NCBI GenBank assembly: GCA_027317105.1
Contig: DAHVFH010000132.1
Span: 1 to 64,000, forward strand
DNA: 64,000 nucleotides
Reading direction: 5' to 3'
Origin: Cytophagales bacterium
GTDB lineage: Bacteria > Bacteroidota > Bacteroidia > Cytophagales > Cyclobacteriaceae
A program made the translations under genes and the position numbers. Positions within the stretch are counted from its first letter, which is position 1; the number at the start of each line of letters is the position of its first letter. Under the pieces are notes generated by a model. It was not told the DNA's origin and did not search any database. It saw nothing but the letters and a program-made list of their open reading frames with translations. Positions 45,975 through 56,000 of the stretch are shown here, in pieces.

Positions 45975-47646
45975 CCAGTCGGTTGTGATAATAATAGAGT
46001 AGCGACAAATCTTTCGTAATGATATTTCCTTTTTTGTTTTTGAGTACCGGTCGATTTAAATGAAAAACGCCCACGTTGTCAATACCTCGGCTAATGACTA
46101 GATTAGTTTGGCCTTTCAGGTGGGAAGCGTAGTTAATTTTACCCTTTTCTTTCATCAAATAAACTTGCGTCCTAAGCCGCTTGAAAACCGTTTTGAATTC
46201 TTCATAATCAATCTCCAAGTCTTCTTCTGGTAAACGCAGCAGGTTGAATAAATCCAATTGATGATATTTTTTTTGCCACATTTCAAACGCAATAAACGAG
46301 ACGAGATGGCTGGCAAATACCCGATTGATTTTATGAAATTCAGAAACGATCCGGTGGCTCAGCATCCGCGTGTATTCATCTTCGCGCTGACGATCAACAG
46401 TGATTTCACCGCTGTTCATAAAATAATCTTTCGTGTCAATGATCCGGCCATGAGCATCTAAACTATTCCCTTCCTCATCCACATAGTTGCCCATCACATC
46501 AAGTCCTGGCCCAATGGATACAGATATGTTTGATCGATTGCCGAAAAATTTAATCAGAAATTTGATCATTTGAAAACTACCGTATTTGTCCTCTTCTGGA
46601 AAATAGCGGTTTTTGCCTTTTACTTGAAGATAGTCTTCAATTAGGTCGGGTGCTTCAAGCACAAAATGATAATTGAGTGAAACCGGAACGACAAATATTT
46701 TTCTGGGCTTTGCTTCCGAATTGTACAAGGAGCGTTGTGCCTCAATGGCCGTACTTAATAAGCCTAATTTCAATTCCTTTTCCAGCATTCCAGAACGCGA
46801 ACGCCTACCGCCAGGAAAAAACAAACTGTGGGCTCCTTTTTGTATCGCCAGGTTGGAATACATTTTTAGTGTCTCCAGATAGGGCAGGTTCTTTTTTCTC
46901 CGATCCACTTTATAAGCCCCAAGACTGTTCATAAAGTAGGCGAGAATCTTGATATTGAAAAGATTAAGCCCCGCCCCATAAATAAAGGCAGGTAAGCCCA
47001 TAGCATGAATAACCCAGCCAATTAAAATAGAATCGAGGTTGCTGAAATGCGTTGGCACCATTACTACTGTTCCCTTTCGCGCCAAATTCCGAATCATCCT
47101 TACTTTTCCTACAATATGAATCTTATCGCGTAGAGAGTATTTATTTCTGAAAAAAGCACCGAATTTCTTTACCCGCGCTCCGTTTAACAACCTGGCAAAC
47201 CAAAATTTGATCACACTGCTAGCAAACCGATAACTGTTTGGCTTAAAGTTACCCGCGATTTCAGAAGCATAGCGATGGACAATACGTTTCAATATTTCAT
47301 CCACCTGAGGGTGTACAGCCGCTGTATATTGAGCATTAAGCTCAGCGAGTTCATTTTTAACGGTTAACCAGAATTGACTGTCATCCTTTGGGTCAACGCG
47401 CCATCTGTTCCGTTTAATACGGTTCTGTTCGCGTAAAGCAGAAGTTTGAAGGTCCTCGATCAATTTGGTGTACAAGGGCCGAAGTTCATGGATTCGCTCA
47501 ATCGCTTTACAAGTAACTTCCTCGATAAATTCCTTCCGGTTTTGGCTTAGCTGATATACTGGCCAGTCGGGGATGCGATCGAGGATCGGCTTGTATTTCT
47601 TGGTTTTATTTTTCTTTTCTTCTATGATTTCCATCCAACTGTTCAA
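45946..47646 (-). CDS. Glycerol-phosphate acyltransferase (PlsB/PlsC superfamily)
   Basis: The 566-residue acyltransferase has a helical N-terminal part (1-185) and the catalytic block VMVPTHFSNLDSILIGW (HX4D at about residue 203-208), FIYGAGLNLFN, LGAYKVDRRKK, and FFPGGRRSRSG (glycerol-phosphate binding). A long C-terminal region completes it. It probably acylates glycerol-3-phosphate supplied by the overlapping gpsA. It is larger than PlsC and shares the GPAT-type layout with E. coli PlsB, though it is shorter. Confidence 0.85.
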   Translation of the reverse strand: MNSWMEIIEEKKNKTKKYKPILDRIPDWPVYQLSQNRKEFIEEVTCKAIERIHELRPLYTKLIEDLQTSALREQNRIKRNRWRVDPKDDSQFWLTVKNELAELNAQYTAAVHPQVDEILKRIVHRYASEIAGNFKPNSYRFASSVIKFWFARLLNGARVKKFGAFFRNKYSLRDKIHIVGKVRMIRNLARKGTVVMVPTHFSNLDSILIGWVIHAMGLPAFIYGAGLNLFNIKILAYFMNSLGAYKVDRRKKNLPYLETLKMYSNLAIQKGAHSLFFPGGRRSRSGMLEKELKLGLLSTAIEAQRSLYNSEAKPRKIFVVPVSLNYHFVLEAPDLIEDYLQVKGKNRYFPEEDKYGSFQMIKFLIKFFGNRSNISVSIGPGLDVMGNYVDEEGNSLDAHGRIIDTKDYFMNSGEITVDRQREDEYTRMLSHRIVSEFHKINRVFASHLVSFIAFEMWQKKYHQLDLFNLLRLPEEDLEIDYEEFKTVFKRLRTQVYLMKEKGKINYASHLKGQTNLVISRGIDNVGVFHLNRPVLKNKKGNIITKDLSLLYYYHNRLVGYGLEQFI

Positions 47647-47731
47647 ACAAGGACATCAAAGTTAAACTACTCGCCATCAATCACAAAATGTGTTTATCTA
47701 CCCACTCGTGCCAGAAACAAAAGAATATCAA

Positions 47732-47971
47732 CTAAAGATTGGCCAACGACCGATGAAGACTATCCGCCATTTGGTTAAATCGCTCAATGACCCCTTTCAG
47801 AAATTCATCAGTCACGATTTTTTTGACATCCGCTTCAGCGGCAACATCATATTCATGGATTTTATAGGTTTGTTCAAAAAGACCCGCCTCCAATTTGATG
47901 AGGTACCGGTTGTTCCAGTGGAATATTGTAATTTTTATTTCCGGATGGGGGATTTCGCCTATTACTCGCAT
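47732..47971 (-). CDS. Conserved small protein upstream of the acyltransferase
   Basis: The 79-residue protein begins MRVIGEIPHPEIKITIFHWN and continues with RYLIKLEAGLFEQTYKI, then an acidic helical end. It has no signal, membrane segment or cysteine. I recall this as a short conserved protein of Bacteroidota with no assigned function. It lies 85 bp upstream of the acyltransferase on the same strand, which suggests a link to phospholipid synthesis. A longer plus-strand frame over the same bases is treated as a shadow. Confidence 0.72.
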   Translation of the reverse strand: MRVIGEIPHPEIKITIFHWNNRYLIKLEAGLFEQTYKIHEYDVAAEADVKKIVTDEFLKGVIERFNQMADSLHRSLANL

Positions 47972-48107
47972 ACGTCAAAGATGATTAAAATTGGATTACA
48001 GATTTTTAAAATCAAATAAATAAATCCATTTATCGTTTACTATCAAAACTATTAACATTGAACTAAGGCCATTTCCCACTGGCCAATAGTTTTTAATCAT
48101 AATATAC

Positions 48108-48115
48108 TATTTTTG
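48108..48115 (+). promoter_or_regulatory. -7 element of the T9SS substrate gene
   Basis: TATTTTTG matches TAnnTTTG, 27 bases before ATG 48142. No good TTG lies at the expected -33 distance. Confidence 0.4.
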
Positions 48116-48141
48116 GGAACAGATTTTCTTTGTGCCGGCTA

Positions 48142-51132
48142 ATGACCATTCGATTTTACTTTTCTTTGCTGTTGTTCACCCTGATTGCTTTACCAAAAGC
48201 AAAGGCTACCCATTTGAGAGCTGGGGATATTACGGTTGTGCTAAACAATTGCGGAAGCCTACAATATACCATTCATTTGAATGTTTACACTCGGGTAGAT
48301 CCGCCTACTGTAACCGTTGTATTTGGAGGAGGTACGCTAAATTTTGGTGATGGTACGACATTAGTTACGAGTAGAGTCCCTAATCCGCCCATTATAGCGC
48401 AAGTGGATAATGGCGGAGTTGGGTACGTTAATTATCCTGTAAACCACACCTTTCCAGGGCCAGGAACTTATACAATTACCTATTATGAGCAAAACCGAAA
48501 TGATGGTGTGTTAAACATGTCAAATTCGGTGGAAACACCATTTTTTATACAAACACAGATAACCATCGCTCCGTTGCTGGGCTGCGATCGTCCTCCAATT
48601 TTGCTTGTGCCACCTATTGATGAAGGCTGTACCGGAGTGAGATGGACACACAACCCGGGCGCCTACGATCCTGATGGCGACAGCCTTTCCTATTCACTTT
48701 ATGTGCCCCAGCAAGGTGGAGTTTACGATGCTACGGGCAATTTTACATCTGGAGTGCCTGTGAGTGGGTATGAGGTTCCGGATGCAAAAAAGTTTTACAC
48801 TCAAATTAACTTGCCTTATCCGGATGTAAGAGAAGATGGCACAGGCCCGCCTATATTTGCTATCGATGCCACTACGGGTACCATCACATGGGATGCCCCA
48901 GGCGAAGCGGGGGAATACAATATTGCTTTTTTTATCACAGAATGGCGAAAGCGCTTTGGTCAATGGTACTCGTTGGGCTATGTGGAAAGGGATATGCAAA
49001 TCATTATCCAGAATTGTAATAATAAGCGACCATTAATTACGGTACCGCATGATACATGTGTGGTAGCGGGGGCTTTGGTGAAGGGGTTGGTGATCGCTAC
49101 TGATCCGGATGGCAGCCCTTCAAGTGGTGCCGGTGGAATTGGTGATAGTGTTAACATTCAGGCCTACTCGCAGGTATTTAGTCTTGGCGCCACTTATACG
49201 CCTCCTTCAACCTATACCAACCCGATTTGGCAACCTACATTTAGTTCTATTCAGCAAGCGCAACTCCATTTCAATTGGCAAACGGATTGCAATGATGTGG
49301 CTCAGGAGCCTTATCAAGTGGTTTTCAAGGCAACAGACAATGGAGCGCCCCCTTTGGCCACCTTTGGCACCTGGAATATTACAGTGGTTGCCCCTCCACC
49401 TTTATGGATTTCCGCTACCGTTAATCCCGGGCAGCGGTCGGCTCAATTAAATTGGCAATTGTACTCCGCAAGTTGCGCTGGTGTTTCCTCAGGATCACTA
49501 ATCCAAATATGGCGGAGGGTGGATAGCAACCCTTTCACACCACCTAACTGTGTTACAGGTATGCCAGAAAGTGCAGGCTATACTATGATTGCACAAATTC
49601 CGGTTGGCTCCACTTCCTATTTAGACAAAGGGCTTGCCCCTGGGGCAAAATATTGTTATCGTCTAGTTACTTCTGTTTCACTCACGTCTGGAAGCTCCGT
49701 GCCCAGTATCGTTTCTCAAGAGATATGTGTTCCCCCGATTATCGCTGACGCCCCCGTAGTAACCAATGTGACTGTGGATGTTACAGATAGGCAAGTAGGC
49801 CAGATAACCGTAAAATGGAGGCCTCCTTACCAGGCCAGTACCTCACAGTTTCCGCCCCCATACACCTATAGGGTTTTTAGGAACAACTCAAATTCCGTTA
49901 GCGGATTTAAGGATGTCAGCCCCCCAGGCCCGTCTCCAGGGCCTATCAAAGACACCACCTACGTTGATAATTTGGTGAACAGCCAATATCCAAATGTGTA
50001 TTACTACCGAGTGGTGGCTTTTGCCAACAATGGTAATTTCGTAGACAGTTCAGCGGTGGCCTCGTCTGTGCAACTCTCACTTAAACCCATTTTCAAACAA
50101 ATCCAGCTCTTCTGGAATGCCACGGTGCCGTGGTCTAACAACACCCTACAATATCCAAGGCACTTGATTTACAGAGGCGGGAGCGGAGCCACCAAAATCA
50201 AAGACCTCGTCTTAATAGATAGTGTTGACGTCAATGCATTAACATCATTTATGTATCTGGACTCAGGGCAGTACAACAGTACCCCATTAGTGGTTGCACA
50301 AAATTATTGTTATGCAGTGATGACGCGGGGCTCTTACGGAAACCCGCAAATAAAATCTCCGTTGAATAATTTCTCGGAGATCACCTGCACCATTCCAGAT
50401 AACCAACTTGCACCATGCGCCCCTAAGTTGGCAGTTACAGGTATAGATTGCAGCACTTACACGACCTGCCCTTTAATTGGTCAGCAGGGTCAGGGGAACT
50501 ATAGCAACTTGGTTAAGTGGAACAAACCACCGACTAGTGCCAGTTGCAATCCCTACATAAAAGGCTATAATGTATATGCGTCACCGTCTGTAGGCAAACC
50601 ATTTACATTGATCGCTCCCCTTGTCTTGGATACCTTTTACATTCAGTCTGGCTTGGCCTCGTATGCAATGTGCTATCAGGTTTCTTCTGTTGACCTGGCG
50701 GGCAATGAAAGCGCAATGAGCGACACTTTCTGTTTTGACAACTGTCCCAATTACGTGCTGCCAAACGTATTCACTCCAAATGGCGACAAATGCAATGAGG
50801 TCTTCAGCGCTTACAGCCTGAGGAATTTAGGAGAGAATGGTATCACCCCTTGCTCGCAATTGGATAGTGCTCAGGTACAAGTTCTCAGAAACAATTGTGC
50901 ACGTTTTGTGCTTGGTGTGGCATTTAAGGTTTATAACCGATGGGGCAAGGAGGTCTACAGTTATCAATCGGGTGGTGAGAACACGATCTACATTGATTGG
51001 AACGGGAAAGACAATGCAGGGCGCGATCTGGATGCAGGCACCTATTATTATGTGGCCAACGTGGTGTTTGATGTGGTTGACCCTAAAAAACAGAACCGAA
51101 CACTCAAAGGGTGGGTGGTAATCATGCGGTAA
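48142..51132 (+). CDS. Large secreted adhesin-like protein with T9SS type B C-terminal signal
   Basis: The 996-residue protein starts at ATG 48142; a TTG at 48130 would add four. The signal peptide ends near KAKAT. The N-terminal domain HLRAGDITVV (about 25-150) is typical of large gliding-motility-associated proteins. Beta-sandwich and fibronectin-III-like modules follow (about 150-870). The C-terminal sorting domain has LPNVFTPNGDKCNEVF, YNRWGKEVY and the final GTYYYVANVVF with LKGWVVIMR, the type B signature. It would be exported and anchored by type IX secretion. Function is unknown, likely surface adhesion. Confidence 0.87.
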   Translation: MTIRFYFSLLLFTLIALPKAKATHLRAGDITVVLNNCGSLQYTIHLNVYTRVDPPTVTVVFGGGTLNFGDGTTLVTSRVPNPPIIAQVDNGGVGYVNYPVNHTFPGPGTYTITYYEQNRNDGVLNMSNSVETPFFIQTQITIAPLLGCDRPPILLVPPIDEGCTGVRWTHNPGAYDPDGDSLSYSLYVPQQGGVYDATGNFTSGVPVSGYEVPDAKKFYTQINLPYPDVREDGTGPPIFAIDATTGTITWDAPGEAGEYNIAFFITEWRKRFGQWYSLGYVERDMQIIIQNCNNKRPLITVPHDTCVVAGALVKGLVIATDPDGSPSSGAGGIGDSVNIQAYSQVFSLGATYTPPSTYTNPIWQPTFSSIQQAQLHFNWQTDCNDVAQEPYQVVFKATDNGAPPLATFGTWNITVVAPPPLWISATVNPGQRSAQLNWQLYSASCAGVSSGSLIQIWRRVDSNPFTPPNCVTGMPESAGYTMIAQIPVGSTSYLDKGLAPGAKYCYRLVTSVSLTSGSSVPSIVSQEICVPPIIADAPVVTNVTVDVTDRQVGQITVKWRPPYQASTSQFPPPYTYRVFRNNSNSVSGFKDVSPPGPSPGPIKDTTYVDNLVNSQYPNVYYYRVVAFANNGNFVDSSAVASSVQLSLKPIFKQIQLFWNATVPWSNNTLQYPRHLIYRGGSGATKIKDLVLIDSVDVNALTSFMYLDSGQYNSTPLVVAQNYCYAVMTRGSYGNPQIKSPLNNFSEITCTIPDNQLAPCAPKLAVTGIDCSTYTTCPLIGQQGQGNYSNLVKWNKPPTSASCNPYIKGYNVYASPSVGKPFTLIAPLVLDTFYIQSGLASYAMCYQVSSVDLAGNESAMSDTFCFDNCPNYVLPNVFTPNGDKCNEVFSAYSLRNLGENGITPCSQLDSAQVQVLRNNCARFVLGVAFKVYNRWGKEVYSYQSGGENTIYIDWNGKDNAGRDLDAGTYYYVANVVFDVVDPKKQNRTLKGWVVIMR

Positions 51133-51521
51133 TGAAAATCATTTTGTTTGACGGGGTGTGCAATCTGTGCAGTGCTTCTGTTCGGTTTACAATTGAATAT
51201 GACCACAAACAAGAATTCAAATTTGCTTCTTTACAATCCGATTTTGCGAAACGGACTTTATCGGAAAGAGGAATTAATGAAGATCTTCTAAAAACAATTG
51301 TGCTGATCAAAAATGAGAGCATTTTTTTGAAAAGTGATGCCGTATTAGAAATTTGTAAAGGCCTGAATGGGCTTTGGCCGATTTTTTATTCGTTTAAAAT
51401 TATTCCACGCCTTATAAGGGATGCTGTTTACGATTTAATTTCCCGAAATCGCTATCGGTGGTTCGGTAAAAAGGATAAATGTTGGTTGCCATCCCCTGAT
51501 TTGAACGGTAGGTTTCTCTGA
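51132..51521 (+). CDS. DCC1-like thiol-disulfide oxidoreductase (DUF393)
   Basis: The 129-residue protein starts at ATG 51132, which overlaps the stop of the secreted-protein gene by one base (TAATG). It shows ILFDGVCNLCSAS with the DxxCxxC motif (Cys 10 and 13) at the start, and DKCWLPSPDL near the end with a further Cys. DUF393 proteins are thioredoxin-fold candidate disulfide oxidoreductases. The one-base overlap with a multi-Cys secreted protein is notable. Confidence 0.85.
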   Translation: MKIILFDGVCNLCSASVRFTIEYDHKQEFKFASLQSDFAKRTLSERGINEDLLKTIVLIKNESIFLKSDAVLEICKGLNGLWPIFYSFKIIPRLIRDAVYDLISRNRYRWFGKKDKCWLPSPDLNGRFL

Positions 51522-51652
51522 TACCTAGTGATCAGTTAATTGTGAATGGTTATAAGTTAAAAGTGGTTTGGAAGAATATTGCGTGTATATATTTTTTGCT
51601 ACTTTCACGAATTAACATTAAGAGTTAACAGATAACAATTAACGGACAAATC

Positions 51653-52528
51653 ATGCGATCATTTATCTTTCCAGGACAAGGCGCTCAATTCACCGGCATG
51701 GGCAAAGAACTTTATGCGGCCAGCGAAAAAGCAAAATCATTATTTGAATCCGCCAATAAAATTCTAGGCTTTCCAATTACTGAAATAATGTTTACCGGTT
51801 CTGCCGAAGAGTTGAAACAAACGAAAGTCACACAGCCCGCTGTTTTCATCCATTCTGTATTGGTAGCCATTACACAAGATCAAGACAAACCTGAAATGGT
51901 AGCGGGTCACTCGTTAGGCGAATTTTCAGCTTTGGTCTCCAACGGAGCATTGTCTTTTGAAGACGGGCTTAAATTGGTATTCAAACGGGCACTGGCCATG
52001 CAAAAAGCCTGTGAAAAGAATCCATCCACTATGGCTGCCATCCTTGGTCTTGATGACAAAATTGTGGAGGAAATATGTGCAAGCATTAATGAGGAAATTG
52101 TGGTGGCAGCAAATTACAATTGCCCAGGACAATTAGTGATTTCTGGATCTATGAAAGGAATTGAAATAGCTTGCGAAAAGATGAAAGCCGCAGGCGCAAA
52201 ACGTGCGTTGCCCTTGCCCGTGGGCGGAGCATTCCACTCGCCACTCATGGAGCCCGCGCGTGAAGAACTGGCGACTGCCATTGAAACTACTCATTTTGAA
52301 AAACCTTTTTGTCCGGTGTATCAAAATGTGAATGCACTACCTTTTGTTGATGTGGTCTCCATTAAGAAAAATTTGATTAATCAACTTACCTCCTCGGTTC
52401 GTTGGACGCAATCCGTTCAAAATATGGTGAAAGATGGAGGCACTACCTTTATAGAATGTGGCCCTGGAAAAGTGTTGCAAGGGTTGGTGAAGAAAATTGC
52501 TCCTTCTGCAGAGGTGTTTAGCCTATAA
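51653..52528 (+). CDS. fabD: Malonyl-CoA:ACP transacylase
   Basis: The 291-residue enzyme moves malonyl groups to acyl carrier protein. FIFPGQGAQFTGMG (N-terminus), GHSLGEFSALV with the nucleophile Ser87, and VGGAFHSPLM with His195 are the catalytic features. It has full length. It converges with folK, whose 3' end overlaps by 11 bases on the other strand. Confidence 0.96.
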   Translation: MRSFIFPGQGAQFTGMGKELYAASEKAKSLFESANKILGFPITEIMFTGSAEELKQTKVTQPAVFIHSVLVAITQDQDKPEMVAGHSLGEFSALVSNGALSFEDGLKLVFKRALAMQKACEKNPSTMAAILGLDDKIVEEICASINEEIVVAANYNCPGQLVISGSMKGIEIACEKMKAAGAKRALPLPVGGAFHSPLMEPAREELATAIETTHFEKPFCPVYQNVNALPFVDVVSIKKNLINQLTSSVRWTQSVQNMVKDGGTTFIECGPGKVLQGLVKKIAPSAEVFSL

Positions 52529-53009
52529 ATTCCCTTACCGGAAGCACATCTTTGCATTCCAGTAATAATTGAGCATTTGATTTTTGGAGTTTTGGGTGAA
52601 TAAAATCAGGACTGATTTCTGTTAACGGGATCAACGCAAATCTTCGTTCAGCAAGGTGTGCGTGAGGTATTACGAGATCCGGTAAACGGATGATCGCGTC
52701 ACCATAATAAGCAATGTCGATGTCGATTATTCGCTCGCCCCATTTTTCAGCTCGCCTTCTGCCCATGGATTGTTCAATGGCATGGATCGCTGACAATAGC
52801 CCTTCGGGCGATAACGTAGACGCCACTTGTAATGCCTGATTTAAAAAAGGCGGTTGATTGGATTTGCCCCATGGTGCAGTCTCATAAATTTTAGATTGTT
52901 TCGTAATCTTTCCAATATTGCTATTGATGGAATCGATGCATTGGCTAAGATAAAGAACGCGATCACTCAGATTACTGCCCAATAAGAGAAAAATATTTTT
53001 TTGATTCAT
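52518..53009 (-). CDS. folK: HPPK: 2-amino-4-hydroxy-6-hydroxymethyldihydropteridine pyrophosphokinase
   Basis: The 163-residue enzyme of folate synthesis transfers pyrophosphate from ATP to the pterin. FLLLGSNLSDR, YETAPWG, NQALQVAS, GRRRAEKWGERIIDIDIAYYGD (metal-binding Asp pair) and LVIPHAHLAERRFALIPL are all present. It overlaps the 3' end of fabD by 11 bases, convergent. Confidence 0.95.
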   Translation of the reverse strand: MNQKNIFLLLGSNLSDRVLYLSQCIDSINSNIGKITKQSKIYETAPWGKSNQPPFLNQALQVASTLSPEGLLSAIHAIEQSMGRRRAEKWGERIIDIDIAYYGDAIIRLPDLVIPHAHLAERRFALIPLTEISPDFIHPKLQKSNAQLLLECKDVLPVREFIG

Positions 53010-53162
53010 AACGAAGCTTGTGGCCCTGCTGATCAGGGGGTTTTACTGAACGACCCGCAAAGAACTACTAATTTACTAACTAATCGCTTGAAGGCATAAG
53101 GTAGAAACCTAATTTGGCGTGCACCAAAAGTAAAGGCCTTTTATTTACCGTTCGCGTTTGCG

Positions 53163-53170
53163 TATTTTTG
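53163..53170 (+). promoter_or_regulatory. -7 promoter element of sppA
   Basis: TATTTTTG matches TAnnTTTG, 19 bases before the ATG at 53190. The -33 position at 53141-53143 is TTA, one mismatch from TTG. Confidence 0.55.
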
Positions 53171-53189
53171 CCGCTTAATTTTCCTTCCA

Positions 53190-54956
53190 ATGAATTTTTT
53201 TAAAACCTTTTTAGCTTCCTGCCTGGGTTCCCTATTGGCGATGGTGGCCTTGGTATTTATTTTGATTGCCTTTTTTTCTGCCGCAGTCTCAAACTTCTCT
53301 ACCGATAGTGCCCAAGTGGTAGTGGCAGACAATTCGGTATTACATTTGAATATAGATGGCAGGATCACAGAATTAGAAGTGGACGATCCTTTGGAAGGGT
53401 TACCTCTTCCCGGAGCAAATGATCCTGCAATTGGATTGCTTCAACTAAAAAAAGCACTGGTTCACGCGAAAAGCGATGAAGCCATTCGGGGGATTTATTT
53501 GGATGTAAGTGTTTTTCAGGGTGGATATGCAGTCGCCAGGGAAATTAGGGAGTCCATTCTAGATTTTAAAAAGTCTGGAAAATTTGTGATCGCCTACAGC
53601 GAAATGTACTCCGAAGCTTCCTATTACATCGCCTCCTCGGCAGATAAAGTATTTCTCAACCCGGAAGGCGAAATTGAGTTTAATGGCCTGGCCGTAGAAG
53701 TCAGTTTTTTCAAAAAGTTATTCGACAAATTAGAAATCAAGCCCGAGATTTTCAGGGTGGGCGATTTTAAGAGCGCAGTGGAACCTTTTTTCTTAGATAA
53801 AATGAGCGATGCCAATCGCCTACAATTGAAAGAACTGATCGATGAAATAAATTCTACTTCCCTCAAAGAGGTTGCCGAAAGCAGAAAAATTGATCTTGAA
53901 AAGATAAAAAATATTTCAAGCCAAATGCTGGTGGTAAGTCCGCAAGATGCGAAGGACTATAAGTTGATAGATTCGTTGGTTTATTACGATCAGGTGCAAT
54001 CGGAATTAAGATTAAAAATGGGCATTGGCAAATCTGACAAAATTACTTTTGTGAAGTATAACAAATACAGGAAAAGCTTCAGCACCTCATCTTCCTCTAA
54101 AAACGAGATCGCGGTAATAGTTGCGGAGGGTGACATTCTTCCGGGCAAGGCGCAAGATGGATCAATTGGCTCGGAAACTTTTGCAGAAGAGCTACGCAAA
54201 GCCAGGACCAACGATAAAGTAAAAGCCATTGTGCTGCGTATAAATTCGCCAGGCGGTAGTGCACTTGCTTCGGACGTGATGTGGCGCGAAGTTATTCTGG
54301 CATCAAAAGCAAAACCGATCATCGCTTCCATGTCAAACTATGCAGCTTCAGGCGGATATTACCTGGCCATGGGCTGCGATACCATTGTGGCAGAACCTAA
54401 CACCATCACTGGTTCTATCGGGGTATTCAGTGTGTTGTTTGATCTAAGCAGCTTCCTGGATAAAAAAGTGGGGATTACGTTTGATCAAGTGAAGACAGGA
54501 GAGGTGGGTGATCTGGTAAGTTTTACTCGGCCGTTGACTGAAGTTGAAAAATCCATTTGGCAAAAGAAGACCAACAAAATTTATGAGGGTTTCACCGCTA
54601 AGGCTGCTGCCGGAAGGAAGATGCAAGTTGATGAGTTGAGAAAGGTGGCATCCGGTAGGGTTTGGTCTGGCATGCAGGCCAAAGAAAAAGGACTGGTCGA
54701 TATTATTGGCGGCTTTGATGATGCTGTAAGAATCGCTGCTCAAAAAGCAGGGCTCGGAGATGACTACAAAATTAAATTCTACCCAAAACAGAAGAACTTT
54801 TTTGCGCAATGGCTTCAAGGACTTGAAGAAAATGCGGATGCGAAAATTCTGCAACACGAATTGGGCGAAGGATACCAGACACTGCAGCAACTGAAGAGAC
54901 TACAACATTACCGGGGAACCCAGGCACGAATGCCTTTCGAATTCTCGTATAAATAG
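53190..54956 (+). CDS. sppA: Signal peptide peptidase SppA, 67-kDa type
   Basis: The 588-residue protein has one N-terminal membrane segment (about 8-35) and two tandem S49 protease domains. The catalytic Ser lies in SMSNYAASGGYYLAMGCD (about residue 390) and the Lys in the first domain's RVGDFKSAVEPF (about 193). NTITGSIGVFSV and the GRVWSGMQAKEKGLVD segment complete the signature. It degrades cleaved signal peptides in the inner membrane. The double-domain form is normal for the family. Confidence 0.93.
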   Translation: MNFFKTFLASCLGSLLAMVALVFILIAFFSAAVSNFSTDSAQVVVADNSVLHLNIDGRITELEVDDPLEGLPLPGANDPAIGLLQLKKALVHAKSDEAIRGIYLDVSVFQGGYAVAREIRESILDFKKSGKFVIAYSEMYSEASYYIASSADKVFLNPEGEIEFNGLAVEVSFFKKLFDKLEIKPEIFRVGDFKSAVEPFFLDKMSDANRLQLKELIDEINSTSLKEVAESRKIDLEKIKNISSQMLVVSPQDAKDYKLIDSLVYYDQVQSELRLKMGIGKSDKITFVKYNKYRKSFSTSSSSKNEIAVIVAEGDILPGKAQDGSIGSETFAEELRKARTNDKVKAIVLRINSPGGSALASDVMWREVILASKAKPIIASMSNYAASGGYYLAMGCDTIVAEPNTITGSIGVFSVLFDLSSFLDKKVGITFDQVKTGEVGDLVSFTRPLTEVEKSIWQKKTNKIYEGFTAKAAAGRKMQVDELRKVASGRVWSGMQAKEKGLVDIIGGFDDAVRIAAQKAGLGDDYKIKFYPKQKNFFAQWLQGLEENADAKILQHELGEGYQTLQQLKRLQHYRGTQARMPFEFSYK

Positions 54957-54998
54957 AGCCATCGCGATTTAAAACTATTTATCCACTCAACTTTTACA

Positions 54999-56000
54999 AT
55001 GATCCGTACTAACTGGACCCGCGAAGAGATCACGGAAATTTACAATACGCCTATCCTTGATTTAATTTATAAGGCTGCCACCGTTCATCGCCAGCATCAT
55101 GATTCACGTGAGGTTCAGGTATGCACCTTGCTTTCGGTGAAGACAGGCGGATGCCCGGAAGATTGTGCGTATTGCCCACAGGCCGCGCGTTACCACACAG
55201 AAGTGAAAGTGCATAAGTTGCTGGAAGTGGAGGAAGTGATCGGAAAAGCAATCGAAGCAAAAGAAGCGGGGAGTACACGGTTTTGCATGGGCGCAGCCTG
55301 GCGCGAAGTGCGCGACAATAAAGATTTTGACAAAGTGCTGGGCATGGTCAAGGGCGTAAATTCTTTGGGCATGGAAGTTTGTTGCACCCTCGGAATGCTT
55401 ACTCCTGAGCAGGCAGAAAAACTGAAAGCAGCTGGTTTGTATGCCTACAACCACAATCTCGATACCAGCGAAGAGTTTTATGGCGACATCATCACGACCC
55501 GAAACTATAAAGACCGACTTGACACCTTGCACCATGTGCGTGAAGCAAAAATTTCAGTTTGTTCAGGAGGAATCATCGGCATGGGCGAAGGTGAGAACGA
55601 TCGCATCGGTATGCTATTGACACTCGCTACCCTGCCCGAACATCCAGAATCTGTTCCTGTAAATGCGCTTGTGCCAGTAGAAGGTACGCCTTTGGAAGAC
55701 CAGGAAAAAGTATCCGTGTGGGAGATGGTACGCATGATTGCCACCGCTAGAATTATTATGCCGAAAGCAATGGTTAGGTTATCTGCCGGGAGGGTTCGGA
55801 TGACCTTAGAAGAACAGGCCTTATGCTTTATGGCCGGAGCCAACAGTATCTTTGCTGGCGACAAACTTTTGACAACACCAAACCCCGGAATGGTTCAAGA
55901 TAAAGCCATGTTTCAAGTGCTGAATTTGATGCCCAGAAAGGCATTTAAAGAACCTTTGGATGCTTACCCTACCAAAGTTGCCTCCAACTCGGGGAATTGA
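54999..56000 (+). CDS. bioB: Biotin synthase
   Basis: The 333-residue radical-SAM enzyme inserts sulfur into dethiobiotin. [12 protein letters not shown] gives the 4Fe-4S ligands Cys52, 56, 59. Further motifs are [55 protein letters not shown] and LSAGRVRM (2Fe-2S Arg). Its last codons run into a minus-strand remnant of an ABC exporter, so the C-terminal tail (KVASNSGN) is partly derived from that junction. No other biotin gene is nearby. Confidence 0.96.
   Translation: MIRTNWTREEITEIYNTPILDLIYKAATVHRQHHDSREVQVCTLLSVKTGGCPEDCAYCPQAARYHTEVKVHKLLEVEEVIGKAIEAKEAGSTRFCMGAAWREVRDNKDFDKVLGMVKGVNSLGMEVCCTLGMLTPEQAEKLKAAGLYAYNHNLDTSEEFYGDIITTRNYKDRLDTLHHVREAKISVCSGGIIGMGEGENDRIGMLLTLATLPEHPESVPVNALVPVEGTPLEDQEKVSVWEMVRMIATARIIMPKAMVRLSAGRVRMTLEEQALCFMAGANSIFAGDKLLTTPNPGMVQDKAMFQVLNLMPRKAFKEPLDAYPTKVASNSGN

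Noticed and set aside
47690..48019. 109-codon plus-strand frame
   Set aside because: It overlaps the conserved-looking 79-residue minus-strand gene at 47732-47971, has no signal or motif, and the minus-strand reading is more protein-like.
53018..53042. CCCTG-CTGAT-CAGGG hairpin followed by GGTTTT
   Set aside because: It lies between divergent gene starts (folK and sppA), where no transcript is expected to end; the stem is only 5 bp.
55104..55535. Minus-strand frame inside bioB
   Set aside because: It is a shadow of the biotin synthase gene, with an unlikely His/Cys/Phe-rich composition.
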